From Planctomycetota bacterium (GTDB taxonomy: Bacteria; Planctomycetota; SZUA-567; JAFGGJ01), in contig JAFGGJ010000029.1 of NCBI GenBank assembly GCA_016930595.1, positions 1 through 53,263 of the forward strand: a stretch of DNA of 53,263 nt, written 5' to 3'. The notes under the pieces were generated by a model, which did no database searches, was not told the origin of the DNA, and worked only from the letters and a program-made list of their open reading frames with translations. Each line of letters begins with the position of its first letter. Position 1 is the first letter of the stretch. The position numbers and the translations under genes are program-made. Below are positions 26,899 to 35,340 of the stretch, one piece after another.

Positions 26899-27390
26899 AT
26901 GGATGCCGGCAAATGGGGCGAATCCTACGAACGCTATGAAAAGCTTGCCCTCAGGGCGGCGTGGCAGCTTCTTTACACGGCCGATGACGTTCAGGACGCG
27001 GTGCAGGAAGCCGCCGTGGCAGTCTGGGCCAGGCGCAGGAAACTCGCCGACGGCGAGGAGTTCAGAAGACTCTTCATCGGCGCTGTTGTCAACCAGTGCC
27101 GCAAGAGAAGACGCAGGTACGCAAAACGCGACGAAGATTACCATCGGCATGCCGCTCCGGCGGAAACCCCTGAAGGCACCGCCATCCGGGATGAACTCAG
27201 GAGCAGGGTCAAAGCCGCCGTCGCCGACCTGCCCGACGAACAGGCGGAAGCCGTCGTCCTTTGCCTGGTGGAAGAACTCTCTTACGCGGATGCCGCCGGC
27301 GCAATGGGGATTTCAGTGCCTTCGCTCAGGAACCACCTTTACCGGGGCCGCCGGACGCTTAGGGAGAAGCTGGAGGATTTACTGAGATAA
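26899..27390 (+). CDS. ECF-type RNA polymerase sigma factor
   Basis: A 163-residue sigma-70-family protein with region 2 (about 10-65, YEKLALRAAWQLLYTADDVQDAVQEA shortened to its core here) and region 4 (about 105-160, VADLPDEQAEAVVLCLVEEL then YADAAGAMGISVPSLRNHLY). It lacks regions 1.1 and 3, as expected of ECF factors. The following gene encodes a membrane protein with an anti-sigma zinc motif, making a sigma/anti-sigma pair. The start appears leaderless. The target regulon is unknown. Confidence 0.9.
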   Translation: MDAGKWGESYERYEKLALRAAWQLLYTADDVQDAVQEAAVAVWARRRKLADGEEFRRLFIGAVVNQCRKRRRRYAKRDEDYHRHAAPAETPEGTAIRDELRSRVKAAVADLPDEQAEAVVLCLVEELSYADAAGAMGISVPSLRNHLYRGRRTLREKLEDLLR

Positions 27391-27429
27391 TGTCGGACCA
27401 GAGCGTATTAATCCAATGGAGGATTCTTG

Positions 27430-27978
27430 ATGGGCTGTGACGAACTGCGCCGGCAGTTCCATGAAGGCAGTGAAGACGCCCTTCGCTCGCACGCGGGCGG
27501 CTGCGAGGACTGCCGCGCCTGGCTGCAGCGCGAAGAGAAACTCGGCCGGCTCCTCAAAGACATGCGTGAAGAAGCCGATGCTGCGGCCGGCGGGCTTGTC
27601 GGCAGGCTGCGTCGTCCAGATGTCCTGTCCGCCGGGAAGATCATACGTTACGTGCTGGTGCCGCTGGCCTGCGCCGCTGCCGCCGTGGTCGTCGTCTTGC
27701 TGTTGAAACGCGCTGAACCCGTTCCCGAAGACGTCTTTCCTACAAGGGTGCTCATAATAGAAGGCAAGATCAGCGACGAAAAAGGACTGCCCGATTACGT
27801 GGAGCTCGACGGGGTCCGGTTCCCCGTCGAGCGCATATCCACGACCGAAGGCAAGTGGCGGGTGGAAGTCGTTTTTTCCGGGCAGCAGCGCGACCTGGTG
27901 CTTTCGGCGGTCGATTCGAGCGGCAACCGCGAGGAGCGCAGCATCCGCATCCAGCGGGATGTGCGTCTCCGGCCGTAA
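27430..27978 (+). CDS. Membrane anti-sigma factor
   Basis: A 182-residue protein. The N-terminal cytoplasmic part (residues 1-65) has the anti-sigma zinc-binding pattern: His22 followed by CEDC (HAGGCEDC). A single membrane span lies at about 72-90 (VLVPLACAAAAVVVVLLL). The exported C-terminal domain (about 95-182) is beta-rich and ends RSIRIQRDV. GGAGG precedes the ATG at 27430 by seven bases. It lies 39 bases after the sigma gene. By analogy with such pairs, it would hold the sigma factor until an envelope signal arrives; the signal is unknown. Confidence 0.85.
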   Translation: MGCDELRRQFHEGSEDALRSHAGGCEDCRAWLQREEKLGRLLKDMREEADAAAGGLVGRLRRPDVLSAGKIIRYVLVPLACAAAAVVVVLLLKRAEPVPEDVFPTRVLIIEGKISDEKGLPDYVELDGVRFPVERISTTEGKWRVEVVFSGQQRDLVLSAVDSSGNREERSIRIQRDVRLRP

Positions 27979-28012
27979 GTCTTGGATGTGAACCGGCAAA
28001 CGGCGGGGAAAT

Positions 28013-29137
28013 TCAACTGCCGGCAATCCCGAGGAACGCCTTTACTATTTCCGGGTCGAACTGGCCCTTTGCCGCGCCTTCATTGATGATCTCGATGGCC
28101 TTGGCGGCGGGAAACGGCTCCTTGTAGGGACGGCGGCTGGTCAGGGCGTCGAACACGTCCGCCACGGACACGACCCTGGCCGCAAACGGTATGTCGTCCC
28201 CCTTGATTTCACTGGGATACCCCTTGCCGTCAATGCGTTCGTGGTGGCAAAGCGCGATGTCACGGGCGTATGCGGCGAGTTCGCTGTGAGGATTCCTGAG
28301 TATGTCCGCTCCGATGACCGTGTGAGTGCGCATGACCTCCCATTCGTCGTCGTCCAGCGGGCCGGGCTTCAGCAGTATGTCGTCGGGAATCGCAATCTTG
28401 CCCACGTCGTGCAGGGGGCTGGCGTAGTAGATCAGCTCGACGGTATGCTCGTCCAGTCCGCAGGCATCCGCTATGTCCCTGCTGTATTCGCTCATCCGAC
28501 GCAGGTGATCGCCCGTATCCGGGTCCTTGAGTTCGGCCGCCGCCGCCAGCCGGGTGATGGTTTCGTACTGCGCTTTCTTGAGTTCCTCCGTCAACGTGGC
28601 GTTTTCAACGGCGACGGCCACCTGCGCGCCGAACGCTTCCATCGCCCGCATGGCAGTGTCGCTGAACGAATCCAATCCCTGCAGGTTGACCAGTTGAAGG
28701 ACTCCTACCACCTTCCCTTTGCGCGTCTTCATGGGAACAGTCGCAAGGTTCACGGTCTTGTAGCCCGAGCTCTTGTCAAAGGACGTGTTGAACGAGTACG
28801 GCGCGTCGCCCGGGATGTTGTAGGCGTCGGTGACTATGGTGGATTCTCCGGCGTATGCGGTGTATCCGGATATGCTGCCCGGACCGATCTTGACCGGGCG
28901 CGCCTTGTACGCCTTCCTGACCCCTTCCGGCCCCAGCTTGTCTTCCAGTACCGGGTTGCTGAATATGCGGAAGTGCAGCATGCCGCTGTCCGCAAGGTAC
29001 AGGCTGGCGCCTTCCGCTCCGAACAGTGACCGGGCGGTTTTCAGCGTCTGTTCCAGCAGCACGTCGATGGAATGCTCGGAACTCAGGAGAATGCCCGTGT
29101 TCACAAGCGCTTCCAGCATGTCGGCGTCATTTGTCAA
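28013..29137 (-). CDS. GAF/HD-GYP cyclic-di-GMP phosphodiesterase
   Basis: A 374-residue cytoplasmic signalling protein. A GAF sensor domain (about 20-180) is followed by a short coiled linker and an HD-GYP domain (about 195-370). The catalytic motifs are complete: HDVGKIAIPD and HHERIDGKGYP, the latter fitting HHExxDGxGYP. HD-GYP enzymes hydrolyse cyclic-di-GMP and sometimes cGAMP. The TTG start at 29137 has GGAGGA upstream and overlaps the end of the BASS transporter gene by 11 bases. It is the last gene of a four-gene operon. A link to motility is plausible but unproven. Confidence 0.92.
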   Translation of the reverse strand: MTNDADMLEALVNTGILLSSEHSIDVLLEQTLKTARSLFGAEGASLYLADSGMLHFRIFSNPVLEDKLGPEGVRKAYKARPVKIGPGSISGYTAYAGESTIVTDAYNIPGDAPYSFNTSFDKSSGYKTVNLATVPMKTRKGKVVGVLQLVNLQGLDSFSDTAMRAMEAFGAQVAVAVENATLTEELKKAQYETITRLAAAAELKDPDTGDHLRRMSEYSRDIADACGLDEHTVELIYYASPLHDVGKIAIPDDILLKPGPLDDDEWEVMRTHTVIGADILRNPHSELAAYARDIALCHHERIDGKGYPSEIKGDDIPFAARVVSVADVFDALTSRRPYKEPFPAAKAIEIINEGAAKGQFDPEIVKAFLGIAGS

Positions 29138-30104
29138 CGGATTCCTCCGGCTTCTCGGTCGAATGCCGCTTCCCGGCCGCGGCCGCGAGATATTTTAATG
29201 GAATAAGCATGACGGTCATGGGCAGTTCGAGGAGGACGGCGGGCAGCAGGATCTCCGGCCGTCCCGGAAAGAACTCCCGCGCGAAGACTATCGCAATCGC
29301 ATTGTTGACGTAGGCCGTGTTTACGGACAGGGCCGTCCGTTCCTTTGCGGACAGTGACGGCATCATGAAATAGCCCGCGGTGTGGAACACGGCGCTGAAC
29401 CCGAACAGGTACAGCAGCAGCATCAGGGACGAAGAAACGTCCGCAAACACGCTTTCCGCTCCGATGGACATGGCTATCCATATCAATATGCCCAGTGACA
29501 GAATCGCAAGACCTCCGTAGGCCCAGTTGAATCTGCGTATGACGCCCGGAAAGAACTTCTTGAGAACGTACGCGAGGAAGACGGGCCCCAGCAGCGTGTA
29601 AACCAGCAGAAGACTCTGGTCGAGCATTTTCATCGCCATGGTCGCAGCGCCTCCTTCCGGCGCGTGTCCGGACAGGTTCACGAGCAGCGGTACGGTGACC
29701 GGGGCCGCAACGGAAGTAAGGAAAGTCACTATCAGCGCCAGTGCGCCTTCTCCCCCGCAGGCCACCGTCAGGGCCGTGGAAGCCATCCCCGCCGGCATTG
29801 CCGCCAGGACCAGGATCCCGAGCGCATAGCCGGGCATTGCGACCGTGGATATGCCGTAAAACGCCAGTGGGAATACCACCATCAGCAGCAGCACGATTGC
29901 CGCCAGCCTGCCGGGCCTGCTGAAATGGCCCCTCATCGCGCCGAAGTCGATCCGCAGGGCGGTAAAGAACAGTATGGCGAAAAGGAACGGCTTGAGCAGC
30001 CCGGCGCAGCGGCGCCCGGGTTCGGGAAACGCCATGCCCGCCGCTATGGTCAGCAGGCACACCGCGGCGAAATGCTTTTCCATCCGGTGCAGGATGCTCT
30101 TCAT
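29127..30104 (-). CDS. Bile acid:sodium symporter (BASS) family transporter
   Basis: A 325-residue inner-membrane protein with about ten hydrophobic segments. The N-terminal LLKPFLFAILFFTALRIDFG and the later MPAGMASTALTVACGG and VNTAYVNNAIAIVFA match conserved crossover regions of the BASS/NTCP-type family, which imports organic anions with Na+. The substrate is unknown. The ATG at 30104 is 8 bases after the DUF1854 stop. The gene sits in an operon with an ABC exporter, DUF1854 and an HD-GYP protein. Confidence 0.85.
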   Translation of the reverse strand: MKSILHRMEKHFAAVCLLTIAAGMAFPEPGRRCAGLLKPFLFAILFFTALRIDFGAMRGHFSRPGRLAAIVLLLMVVFPLAFYGISTVAMPGYALGILVLAAMPAGMASTALTVACGGEGALALIVTFLTSVAAPVTVPLLVNLSGHAPEGGAATMAMKMLDQSLLLVYTLLGPVFLAYVLKKFFPGVIRRFNWAYGGLAILSLGILIWIAMSIGAESVFADVSSSLMLLLYLFGFSAVFHTAGYFMMPSLSAKERTALSVNTAYVNNAIAIVFAREFFPGRPEILLPAVLLELPMTVMLIPLKYLAAAAGKRHSTEKPEESVDK

Positions 30105-30112
30105 GGCGCAGG

Positions 30113-30658
30113 TCAGAGCATCTTCTCGAGATGCTGCGTGCTGGACGCGTCCAGCGCCCACGGCCTTATTTCGTATACATTTTCGAGGGCGTCTTTGACG
30201 CGCAGGCGTCCGTCCCTGAGATAGGTTATGTCGTCGTGCGGATGGAAGATATACAGCGTGGCGTGGCCCCGGTTGGTTTCAACCTCCAGGTGCATGGACC
30301 CGTGCCGCAGGGTCAGTTTCGTTATCGCGCTGACTACCGGTATCATGTAGCTGCGCTCTATTTCCTCTTCCACCAGGCGCCTGTTTTCCTCCGACAGGGA
30401 CGCGAATGAGTATATCATGCCTAGGTGCTTCTTGTCCTTGCCGCATATTTCTATGTAATGCTCCGTGTCAGAAACCGGGAACGCCTGCCTGATCCTCACG
30501 TCCAGGTACGTGACTTCATCGGCGATGTGCATCCTGAGAGTGCCCGTTCCCGTTCTGTCGAACGTGATCTTCTCCGGATCCAGAAAGTCCAGGGACAGTT
30601 TCACCGCCCCGTCTTCGGAGACGACCGCTCCCTTTGATCCCGTGTGCCTGCCTGACAC
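30113..30658 (-). CDS. DUF1854 family protein
   Basis: A 181-residue soluble protein of the DUF1854 family. Typical parts are the central SYMIPVVSAITKLTLRHG (about residues 103-120) and the C-terminal FHPHDDITYLRDGRLRV with LENVYEIRPWALD. The family is known to sit next to, or be fused with, ABC exporters, as here: the ABC gene stops 5 bases upstream. Its biochemical role is unknown. The start is GTG at 30658 without a good ribosome-binding site, suggesting coupling to the ABC gene. Confidence 0.88.
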   Translation of the reverse strand: MSGRHTGSKGAVVSEDGAVKLSLDFLDPEKITFDRTGTGTLRMHIADEVTYLDVRIRQAFPVSDTEHYIEICGKDKKHLGMIYSFASLSEENRRLVEEEIERSYMIPVVSAITKLTLRHGSMHLEVETNRGHATLYIFHPHDDITYLRDGRLRVKDALENVYEIRPWALDASSTQHLEKML

Positions 30659-30663
30659 CGCCG

Positions 30664-33162
30664 TCAGCCTTTCACCGCCATTATGTTGGATACCTCGTTG
30701 GTGGTCTTCACCAACGTGGCGTATTCGCCGTCTCTTTCCATCAGTTCGTCGTGCGTGCCCACTTCGGTTATCTGGCCTTCCTTGAAGACGACGAGCCGGT
30801 TCGCGTTCCGCAATGTCGAAAGCCTGTGCGCAATTGCAAAGGTCGTGCGGTTCTTCACCAGCCGGTTCAGCGCTTCCTGGATGAGCTTTTCCGTTGTGGC
30901 ATCGACCGAGCTTGTCGCTTCGTCAAGAATGAGGATGCGGGGGTTGTGGAGTATCGCCCTGGATATCGCTATGCGCTGCTTCTCCCCCCCCGACAGGTTT
31001 TTGCCCCTCTCGCCGACGATCGAATCGTACCCGTCCGACATGTTCATGATGAACTCGTGGGCGTTGGCCGCCTGCGCCGCCGCCATTATTTCTTCCCGGG
31101 TGGCGTCCGGCTTGGCATATGCTATGTTGTCCGAAACGGACCCGCTGAACAGGTACGTCTCCTGCAGTACCACGCCGATCTGGCTCCTTAGATCCTCCAG
31201 CCGGATGTCCTTGATATCAATGCCGTCTATCAGGATCTCGCCGTCGTCCGCGTCGTACAGTCTGCAGATCAGGTTCACCGTCGTCGATTTACCGGCGCCG
31301 GAATGGCCGACGAAACCTATCATCTCGCCCGGCTCGACGTGCAGGGAGAAGTCCTTGATTACCGGGTGATGCTTGTCGTAGCCGAAAAACACGTTCTTCA
31401 TTTCGACTTCGCCACGGATTCTGGCCAGGGGCTTGGCCTCCGTGTTGTCGATAAGATCCGGCTCGGTATCCAGTACCTCAAATATGCGCTCTGCCGACGT
31501 CATGCTCCTGGACAGCCAGTCCGACAGGCGGGTCAGCACCTGCAGCGGGCCGTAGAACATGCCCAGGTACCCGAAGAACGCCATGAGCGTTCCCAGCGAC
31601 ATCTGGTCGCTCAGGACGCTCTTGCCGCCCACGTACCAGACCAGCAGTCCGCCGGATTGCGTCACGAGCGATAACAGCGGAAAAAACGTGTTCCAGGATC
31701 TTTCCGCTCGCAGCAGGCTGGACGATACGGCCGTGTTGCGTTCATCGAACATCATCTTCTCGCGGTCTTCCTTGCCGAATGCCTTCACCACCCTTATCCC
31801 GGAAAGACTGTCGTTCAGGAACGCCGCCAGCCTGGCGAACCGCTCCCACGTGTGCCTGAAGTAGCGGAAGATCATGCGCCAGAACATGGCCGTCATCAAG
31901 ACCACCAGCGGCGCGGGCAGCATCACTATCAGCCCCAGCCACGGTTCCATGATGATGAGCGCCACGGTTATCCCGACCAGCAGCAGCACGTTTATCACCG
32001 TGTACTGTATGCCGTCGACGAGAAAGTGCTCCACTCTCGAAGTGTCCTGGTGCACGCGGCTCATCAGCGTTCCGGTCTTCTGCTTGTCAAAGTACCCCAG
32101 CGAAAGCGTCTGCAGGTGGTTGAATACGGCGCCGCGCAGGTCACGCGTGACGCTCGTGCCCACGTATACCGCCGTTCTCCCGCGGAAGATCGTTATGACC
32201 ATCTGGCAGACCTGTACGACGACAAGCGCCATGACAAGCGGCCCCAGCAGTCCCGGGTTGCTGCGGGCCGTGAAAACCTTGTCCACGAGAAGCTTCGTTA
32301 CGTAAGGGGGGGCCAGTTGCAGCACGATGCCCGCCAGCATCAGGGCCGTCATGGTCAGAAGCTGTGGCCAGAACGGACGCGCAAACGTCAACAGCCGCAG
32401 CAGCACCGCCCCGCGCTTGACGCAATACGAACAGACTTTTGAATTCTCCGCCAGCGGCCTGCCGCACCGGGGACACAGGTCGTCTTCCATCTCTTCCAGC
32501 GGCGTCAGGTTCAGCCCGGCCTCGGCGTTGTCCTTCCGTTTGCGCAGGTAGTCGGATATCTCCTTTGCTGCTGCTGCGAGTTTCTTGATGACCGCGTTGG
32601 AATAGTAGAGCAGCAGGTGCCTGCGCTCCTTTATCCCCGCCCACATCACGCCGCCTCCTACCCGGTTCTCGAGTTCCACCTGGGTCAGGTCGGCGAGCGG
32701 AACGGCCTGCAGTGTCCTGTACGACGAATCCTCGGGCACTACGATGGCGAGCAGCTTTGTAGTCACAATCAGGTACTCGGTCCCGAATTCGCCCCGGCCG
32801 GTCATGTCGGTGGCGAAGCATACGAAACGGCCGCCTTCGTCCAGCAGCCCTTCGTGGACGAGAAAACCGCGCATCGAATCCAGCGTGTCTTCGGGCATCG
32901 CCGCGTGCTTGGTTTCCCCGGGAACTTCAACATTCATGGGCAGGCGCGTTATGCCCAGGCCCACCAGCATGCCCGAACTGGTTGCCAGCAGCCCGGCAAG
33001 CATCGTCCAGACGTTGGGCATCGCGTGGCCCGTGATCATGACGCACAGCCCCAGCCCTCCCCACACGGCGATCCTCGGCCAGACGAGCGGTTTCACGCGC
33101 CGCGCAGCAAAGACAAGAGCGGCCAGCTCCAGGATCAGTACCGCATCCAGCACAACAGCCAT
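30664..33162 (-). CDS. ABC exporter with N-terminal membrane, PH-like and zinc-ribbon parts
   Basis: An 832-residue protein. The N-terminus holds two or more hydrophobic segments (about 1-75), a PH-like stretch (about 110-225: YLIVTTKLLAIVVPEDS, RRHLLLYYSN) and a zinc ribbon CPRCGRPLAENSKVCSYC (about 255-272). Then come a six-span type-I exporter domain (about 280-560) and an ATPase domain with Walker A GHSGAGKSTTVNLI, signature LSGGEKQRIAISRA and Walker B ILILDEATSS. The exporter half is ordinary, while the N-terminal extension is specific to the DUF1854-linked subgroup. The ATG at 33162 is downstream of the predicted transcript start; a longer form up to 33240 is unlikely. The substrate is unknown. 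Confidence 0.9.
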   Translation of the reverse strand: MAVVLDAVLILELAALVFAARRVKPLVWPRIAVWGGLGLCVMITGHAMPNVWTMLAGLLATSSGMLVGLGITRLPMNVEVPGETKHAAMPEDTLDSMRGFLVHEGLLDEGGRFVCFATDMTGRGEFGTEYLIVTTKLLAIVVPEDSSYRTLQAVPLADLTQVELENRVGGGVMWAGIKERRHLLLYYSNAVIKKLAAAAKEISDYLRKRKDNAEAGLNLTPLEEMEDDLCPRCGRPLAENSKVCSYCVKRGAVLLRLLTFARPFWPQLLTMTALMLAGIVLQLAPPYVTKLLVDKVFTARSNPGLLGPLVMALVVVQVCQMVITIFRGRTAVYVGTSVTRDLRGAVFNHLQTLSLGYFDKQKTGTLMSRVHQDTSRVEHFLVDGIQYTVINVLLLVGITVALIIMEPWLGLIVMLPAPLVVLMTAMFWRMIFRYFRHTWERFARLAAFLNDSLSGIRVVKAFGKEDREKMMFDERNTAVSSSLLRAERSWNTFFPLLSLVTQSGGLLVWYVGGKSVLSDQMSLGTLMAFFGYLGMFYGPLQVLTRLSDWLSRSMTSAERIFEVLDTEPDLIDNTEAKPLARIRGEVEMKNVFFGYDKHHPVIKDFSLHVEPGEMIGFVGHSGAGKSTTVNLICRLYDADDGEILIDGIDIKDIRLEDLRSQIGVVLQETYLFSGSVSDNIAYAKPDATREEIMAAAQAANAHEFIMNMSDGYDSIVGERGKNLSGGEKQRIAISRAILHNPRILILDEATSSVDATTEKLIQEALNRLVKNRTTFAIAHRLSTLRNANRLVVFKEGQITEVGTHDELMERDGEYATLVKTTNEVSNIMAVKG

Positions 33163-33218
33163 TATGTCCCAGCGGCCCAAATGCAGCGTCCTTTTCCGGT
33201 TTCCCTGCTCGAATGTAA

Positions 33219-33247
33219 CCATTACGACGACAAAAAGCAACTGTCAA
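33219..33247 (-). promoter_or_regulatory. Promoter of ABC/DUF1854/BASS/HD-GYP operon
   Basis: On the minus strand, a perfect TTGACA (33247-33242), a 17-base spacer and TAATGG (33224-33219), a weak -10. The expected transcript start is near 33212, which supports a translation start downstream of it. Confidence 0.5.
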
Positions 33248-33274
33248 CCCTTCAAAATCATCGGTGTCGCGCCG

Positions 33275-33286
33275 TGCACATGTGCA
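33275..33286. promoter_or_regulatory. Palindrome TGCACATGTGCA between divergent promoters
   Basis: A perfect 12-base palindrome placed between the -35 box of the ABC operon (33242-33247) and the -35 box of the HDOD gene (33305-33310). Its position suits a regulator that controls both directions. Confidence 0.4.
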
Positions 33287-33304
33287 TCGTTCCGCCGTCT
33301 CGTG

Positions 33305-33333
33305 CTGGCACTGCGGACGGTCTCCTGTAGAAT
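33305..33333 (+). promoter_or_regulatory. Promoter of HDOD gene
   Basis: CTGGCA (33305-33310), a 17-base spacer and TAGAAT (33328-33333), about 47 bases before the GTG start. Confidence 0.5.
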
Positions 33334-33380
33334 ATCCCAGGTCAAATCCGACGTGCTCATGGGTTGCCGAAAGGTGCCGT

Positions 33381-34238
33381 GTGGCGAAAGATCTCAAAAG
33401 CATAGTGAGCCAGATTGACGACCTGCCCAGCCTGCCGCAGGTCGTTACGACCATTATCGCTCTCATAAACGATCCGACGTCGAACGCAGAAGACCTCAAC
33501 AGGGCGCTGGAACGCGATCCCGCCATGGTCGGGCGGATTCTGAAACTTGTCAATTCGGCCTTCTACGGCCTTTCGAACAGGGTATCCAGCGTGCGCCAGG
33601 CGATAGTCCTGCTGGGTTTTTCCACCGTGCGCTCTCTGGCCCTGAGCGCGGCGATCTTCGATTTCTTCGGACAGCCACGCAGTGTCAAGTTCAGCCGTGT
33701 GGCTTTCTGGGCGCATCTGGTTGCGGTCGCGGGGCTTTCACGCCTTATTGCTTCCAGGGAAGCCGGCCTGGCCGAAGAACCGGCTTTCGTCGTGGGACTC
33801 CTTCACGACATCGGCAAGCTCGTCCTCGACCGCTACGTGCAGCAGGACTTCCAGCACGTCCTTGAAGTCGCCCAGAAGAAAAAATGCACCTTTCTGGACG
33901 CGGAGCACGAAGTGCTGGATACCGACCACAGCGAAATCGGCAGGTGGCTGGCCGAGCGCTGGGCGCTGCCGGACGAGCTTGTCAGCGCCATCGGCTATCA
34001 TCATTGCATAGCAGAAAGCCCGGAAAACTTCAGGCGTCTCACCGCCATTGTCAGTTTCGCCGACTTCCTGTCCTACAGGAAGAACGTTGGTTCTCCAGGC
34101 AGCTATGCCTCCCCGGAACTCGACCCTGACGCCTGGTCCCTGCTTACCATCAGGAAAGAAGACCTCCCCACGATCGCTGCCGAAGTCGACGCCGAACTGG
34201 CCAGTTCCGAAAAGCTTTTCGGACTCGTCGTTACCTAG
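33381..34238 (+). CDS. HDOD domain protein
   Basis: A 285-residue cytoplasmic protein made almost wholly of an HDOD domain (about residues 10-215), a relative of HD hydrolases found in signalling and motility regulation. Typical motifs are LPSLPQVV, DPAMVGRILKLVNSAFYG and FVVGLLHDIGKLVLD, the last retaining the HD pair. GTG at 33381 was chosen because AAGGT lies upstream and AKDLKSIVSQIDDLPSLPQV is a usual family start. It is divergent from the HD-GYP-containing operon. The queA gene begins 14 bases after its stop. Confidence 0.88.
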   Translation: MAKDLKSIVSQIDDLPSLPQVVTTIIALINDPTSNAEDLNRALERDPAMVGRILKLVNSAFYGLSNRVSSVRQAIVLLGFSTVRSLALSAAIFDFFGQPRSVKFSRVAFWAHLVAVAGLSRLIASREAGLAEEPAFVVGLLHDIGKLVLDRYVQQDFQHVLEVAQKKKCTFLDAEHEVLDTDHSEIGRWLAERWALPDELVSAIGYHHCIAESPENFRRLTAIVSFADFLSYRKNVGSPGSYASPELDPDAWSLLTIRKEDLPTIAAEVDAELASSEKLFGLVVT

Positions 34239-34252
34239 GGCCGCTCCTTCGC

Positions 34253-35317
34253 ATGCCGCTTACGAGTGATTTCGATTATCCGCTGCCCCGGGAACTCGTG
34301 GCGCAGGAGCCCCTCCGGGATCGCACCTCCGCACGGCTCATGGTCCTTGACCGTTCCTCCGGACGGGTCATCGACACCGCCTTTTCACGCGTCGGGGACT
34401 TCCTTGTCCCGGGCGATCTGCTTGTGCTCAACGATACCAGGGTCATGCCCTTCCGCCTGCCCGGCAGGCGGGCCGCGACCGGCGGCAGGATCGAAGTCCT
34501 TCTCATAGAACCCCTGGAACCCGGTCCTTCTCCACTGCTGTGGCTTGCCTACACCCGGTCCGGCGGCAGGCTGCGTCCCGGCGAACAATTGCTCCTGCCG
34601 GGCTCGGCCGCGGCCCGCCTTGTGGAACGGCGCGGCGACGACGGGGACGTCCTCATGCTCAGTCTCCCACAGCCTTACGACAGCGTCCACGGTTACGTGC
34701 AGGAATTGGGTGTTACTCCGCTTCCACCTTACATCGAGCGCGGCAGGCGGGGCGTTGACACGGCCGTGGACCGGGAATACTACCAGACGGTCTATGCCCG
34801 CGTTCCGGGCGCCGTGGCCGCTCCTACCGCCGGTCTCCATTTTTCTGACGAACTGCTGGAATCCCTGCGCGCTGCCGGCGTGGAAACCACGGCGGTCACG
34901 CTCCACGTGGGCCCGGGCACCTTCCGTCCCGTCAAGGCGGAAGACGTTGAACTTCACAGGATGCATTCCGAACCCTATGTCGTCCCGGAAACGGCCGCTT
35001 CGGCCGTGAATGGAGCGCTTTCTTCCGGCAGGCGGATAGTGGCGGTCGGCACCACCGTAGTGCGGACTCTCGAATCCGCCGCCATGGCTTCCGTGCCTGT
35101 CAGTCCGGGAGCGGGCCGCACGGACCTTTTCATACGCCCGCCGTTTGATTTCGCCCTCACAGGGGCAATTATCACCAACTTCCATCTGCCGCGCAGCACG
35201 CTGCTTATGCTTATAGCGGCGTTTGCCGGCAGGGAAGCCGTACTTGCCGCTTACGCCGAAGCCGTGCGGCTTCGTTATCGTTTCTTTTCCTACGGCGATG
35301 CCATGCTTATAATATAG
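34253..35317 (+). CDS. queA: tRNA preQ1(34) S-adenosylmethionine ribosyltransferase-isomerase
   Basis: A 354-residue enzyme that moves the ribosyl part of S-adenosylmethionine onto preQ1-modified tRNA, giving epoxyqueuosine. Family motifs are clear: FDYPLPRELVAQEPL near the start, LLVLNDTRVMPFRL, VPGAVAAPTAGLHF, LHVGPGTFRPV and a C-terminal GAIITNFHLPRSTLLML. The length is normal. Together with queD in this window it shows the organism makes queuosine. A TATAAT-like stretch overlaps its last codons (35308-35313) and may serve the next gene. Confidence 0.96.
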   Translation: MPLTSDFDYPLPRELVAQEPLRDRTSARLMVLDRSSGRVIDTAFSRVGDFLVPGDLLVLNDTRVMPFRLPGRRAATGGRIEVLLIEPLEPGPSPLLWLAYTRSGGRLRPGEQLLLPGSAAARLVERRGDDGDVLMLSLPQPYDSVHGYVQELGVTPLPPYIERGRRGVDTAVDREYYQTVYARVPGAVAAPTAGLHFSDELLESLRAAGVETTAVTLHVGPGTFRPVKAEDVELHRMHSEPYVVPETAASAVNGALSSGRRIVAVGTTVVRTLESAAMASVPVSPGAGRTDLFIRPPFDFALTGAIITNFHLPRSTLLMLIAAFAGREAVLAAYAEAVRLRYRFFSYGDAMLII

Positions 35318-35340
35318 AAGTCCTGCAGGGGGAATATGCA

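Noticed and set aside
28013..29137. Altered HD-GYP active site because of GKGYP
   Set aside because: The family pattern is HHExxDGxGYP with a variable residue at that position, so the motif is complete.
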